Shown piece by piece: positions 17,455 through 17,755 of a DNA stretch of 17,755 nucleotides. A program made the translations under genes and the position numbers. The stretch is from Lobulomyces angularis (Eukaryota > Chytridiomycota > Chytridiomycetes > Lobulomycetales > Lobulomycetaceae), in the NCBI GenBank assembly GCA_027604685.1, contig JADHYX010000128.1, positions 4,170 through 21,924 on the forward strand, given 5' to 3'. Every line of letters starts with the position of its first letter. Positions within the stretch are counted from its first letter, which is position 1. Below the pieces are notes generated by a model. The model had not been told where the DNA came from and did not search any database. It worked only from the letters and a program-made list of their open reading frames with translations.

Positions 17455-17755
17455 ATTTTTAATTTTTACTTTAAAGATTTACTTTAGTATTAGACGCTAG
17501 GTTTAAAAAAAGAAAATAAAAATAGTTTAATCCTTAGTCATGGACTAAATTTACTGTTAAATACTAATTAATACGTCACCACGTATTGGTCATTTAAGTG
17601 CTGTAGTCCATTTTGTAAATTAATGAAAATTTGTATTCATGTTATAACGACATCAGAATACTTGTGAATTCAATAAAATTTTTTATTTTATTTTTTTTTT
17701 TCAACACAATTTTTGTATCAGAAACGCGAAAAAAATTAAAAAAAAAAAAAAAAAA
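17455..17755. other. 3' flank with nested inverted repeats, poly-A end
   Basis: No gene is seen. AATAAA at 17672-17677 could be the polyadenylation signal of the YCII gene. Before it lie nested inverted repeats: an outer ATGGACTA (17540-17547) with TAGTCCAT (17604-17611), and an inner hairpin AATACGT-CACC-ACGTATT (17570-17587). The window ends in 17 A. Confidence 0.6.
17540..17611. repeat. nested inverted repeats, 72 bases
   Basis: The outer 8-base arms ATGGACTA and TAGTCCAT are perfect complements. Inside them AATACGT and ACGTATT form a perfect 7-base stem with a CACC loop. The block is more GC-rich than its flanks. It could be a structured 3' untranslated element, a small RNA or a miniature-transposon remnant. 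Confidence 0.6.

Noticed and set aside
1..17755. CRISPR array, prokaryotic operon or integron
   Set aside because: There are no spaced identical repeats, and the genes have spliceosomal introns.

Overview
The window looks like nuclear DNA of a fungus. It is very AT-rich with long A and T homopolymers. Its genes are cut by many small GT-AG introns, mostly 40-80 bases, usually with GTA donors and T-rich tracts before the AG. A family-2 chitin synthase and a septin point to a fungus. The intron density (20 exons in the chitin synthase) and an ELL-associated factor argue against Saccharomyces-type yeasts and suggest an early-diverging lineage. I cannot name a species. Exons were assembled by hand from homology, reading frame and splice signals. 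For the six clear genes the exon sums are exact multiples of three. Both ends of the window are poly-A runs, which suggests a contig broken at homopolymers.

Layout. An unrecognised acidic protein lies at 886-132 (minus). Lipoyl synthase is at 1733-3095 (plus) and chitin synthase at 3347-7516 (plus). An unrecognised multi-span membrane protein is at 9006-7967 (minus) and an 87-residue basic protein at 9079-9389 (plus). Unresolved coding-like patches occupy 10114-9503 (minus). ELL-associated factor EAF is at 10470-11744 (plus). A decayed DNA transposon fills about 11771-13610. A septin is at 15440-13935 (minus), coding-like remnants sit near 15500-15765 (plus), and an O6-alkylguanine-DNA alkyltransferase is at 16744-15979 (minus). 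A YCII-domain protein is at 16818-17454 (plus).

The most notable object is the transposon. Its minus strand carries a broken Fanzor gene (eukaryotic relative of TnpB, an RNA-guided nuclease family). This is followed by the C-terminal end of a Tc1/mariner-type DDE transposase. Possible terminal inverted repeats lie at both ends. The Fanzor relic keeps the DEYKTSK and CPVC motifs, the GLLRC segment and the WNRDD motif. It has in-frame stops and frameshifts, and no RuvC-I segment is visible. The transposase has Lys where the catalytic Glu of the NPIENLW motif is expected.

The host genes do not form a pathway. Lipoyl synthase and the YCII protein (with a presequence-like N-terminus) are probably mitochondrial. 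Chitin synthase and septin serve wall synthesis and cytokinesis. EAF belongs with transcription elongation, and the alkyltransferase repairs alkylated DNA. Two gene pairs are divergent: acidic protein/lipoyl synthase (846 bases apart) and alkyltransferase/YCII (73 bases apart).
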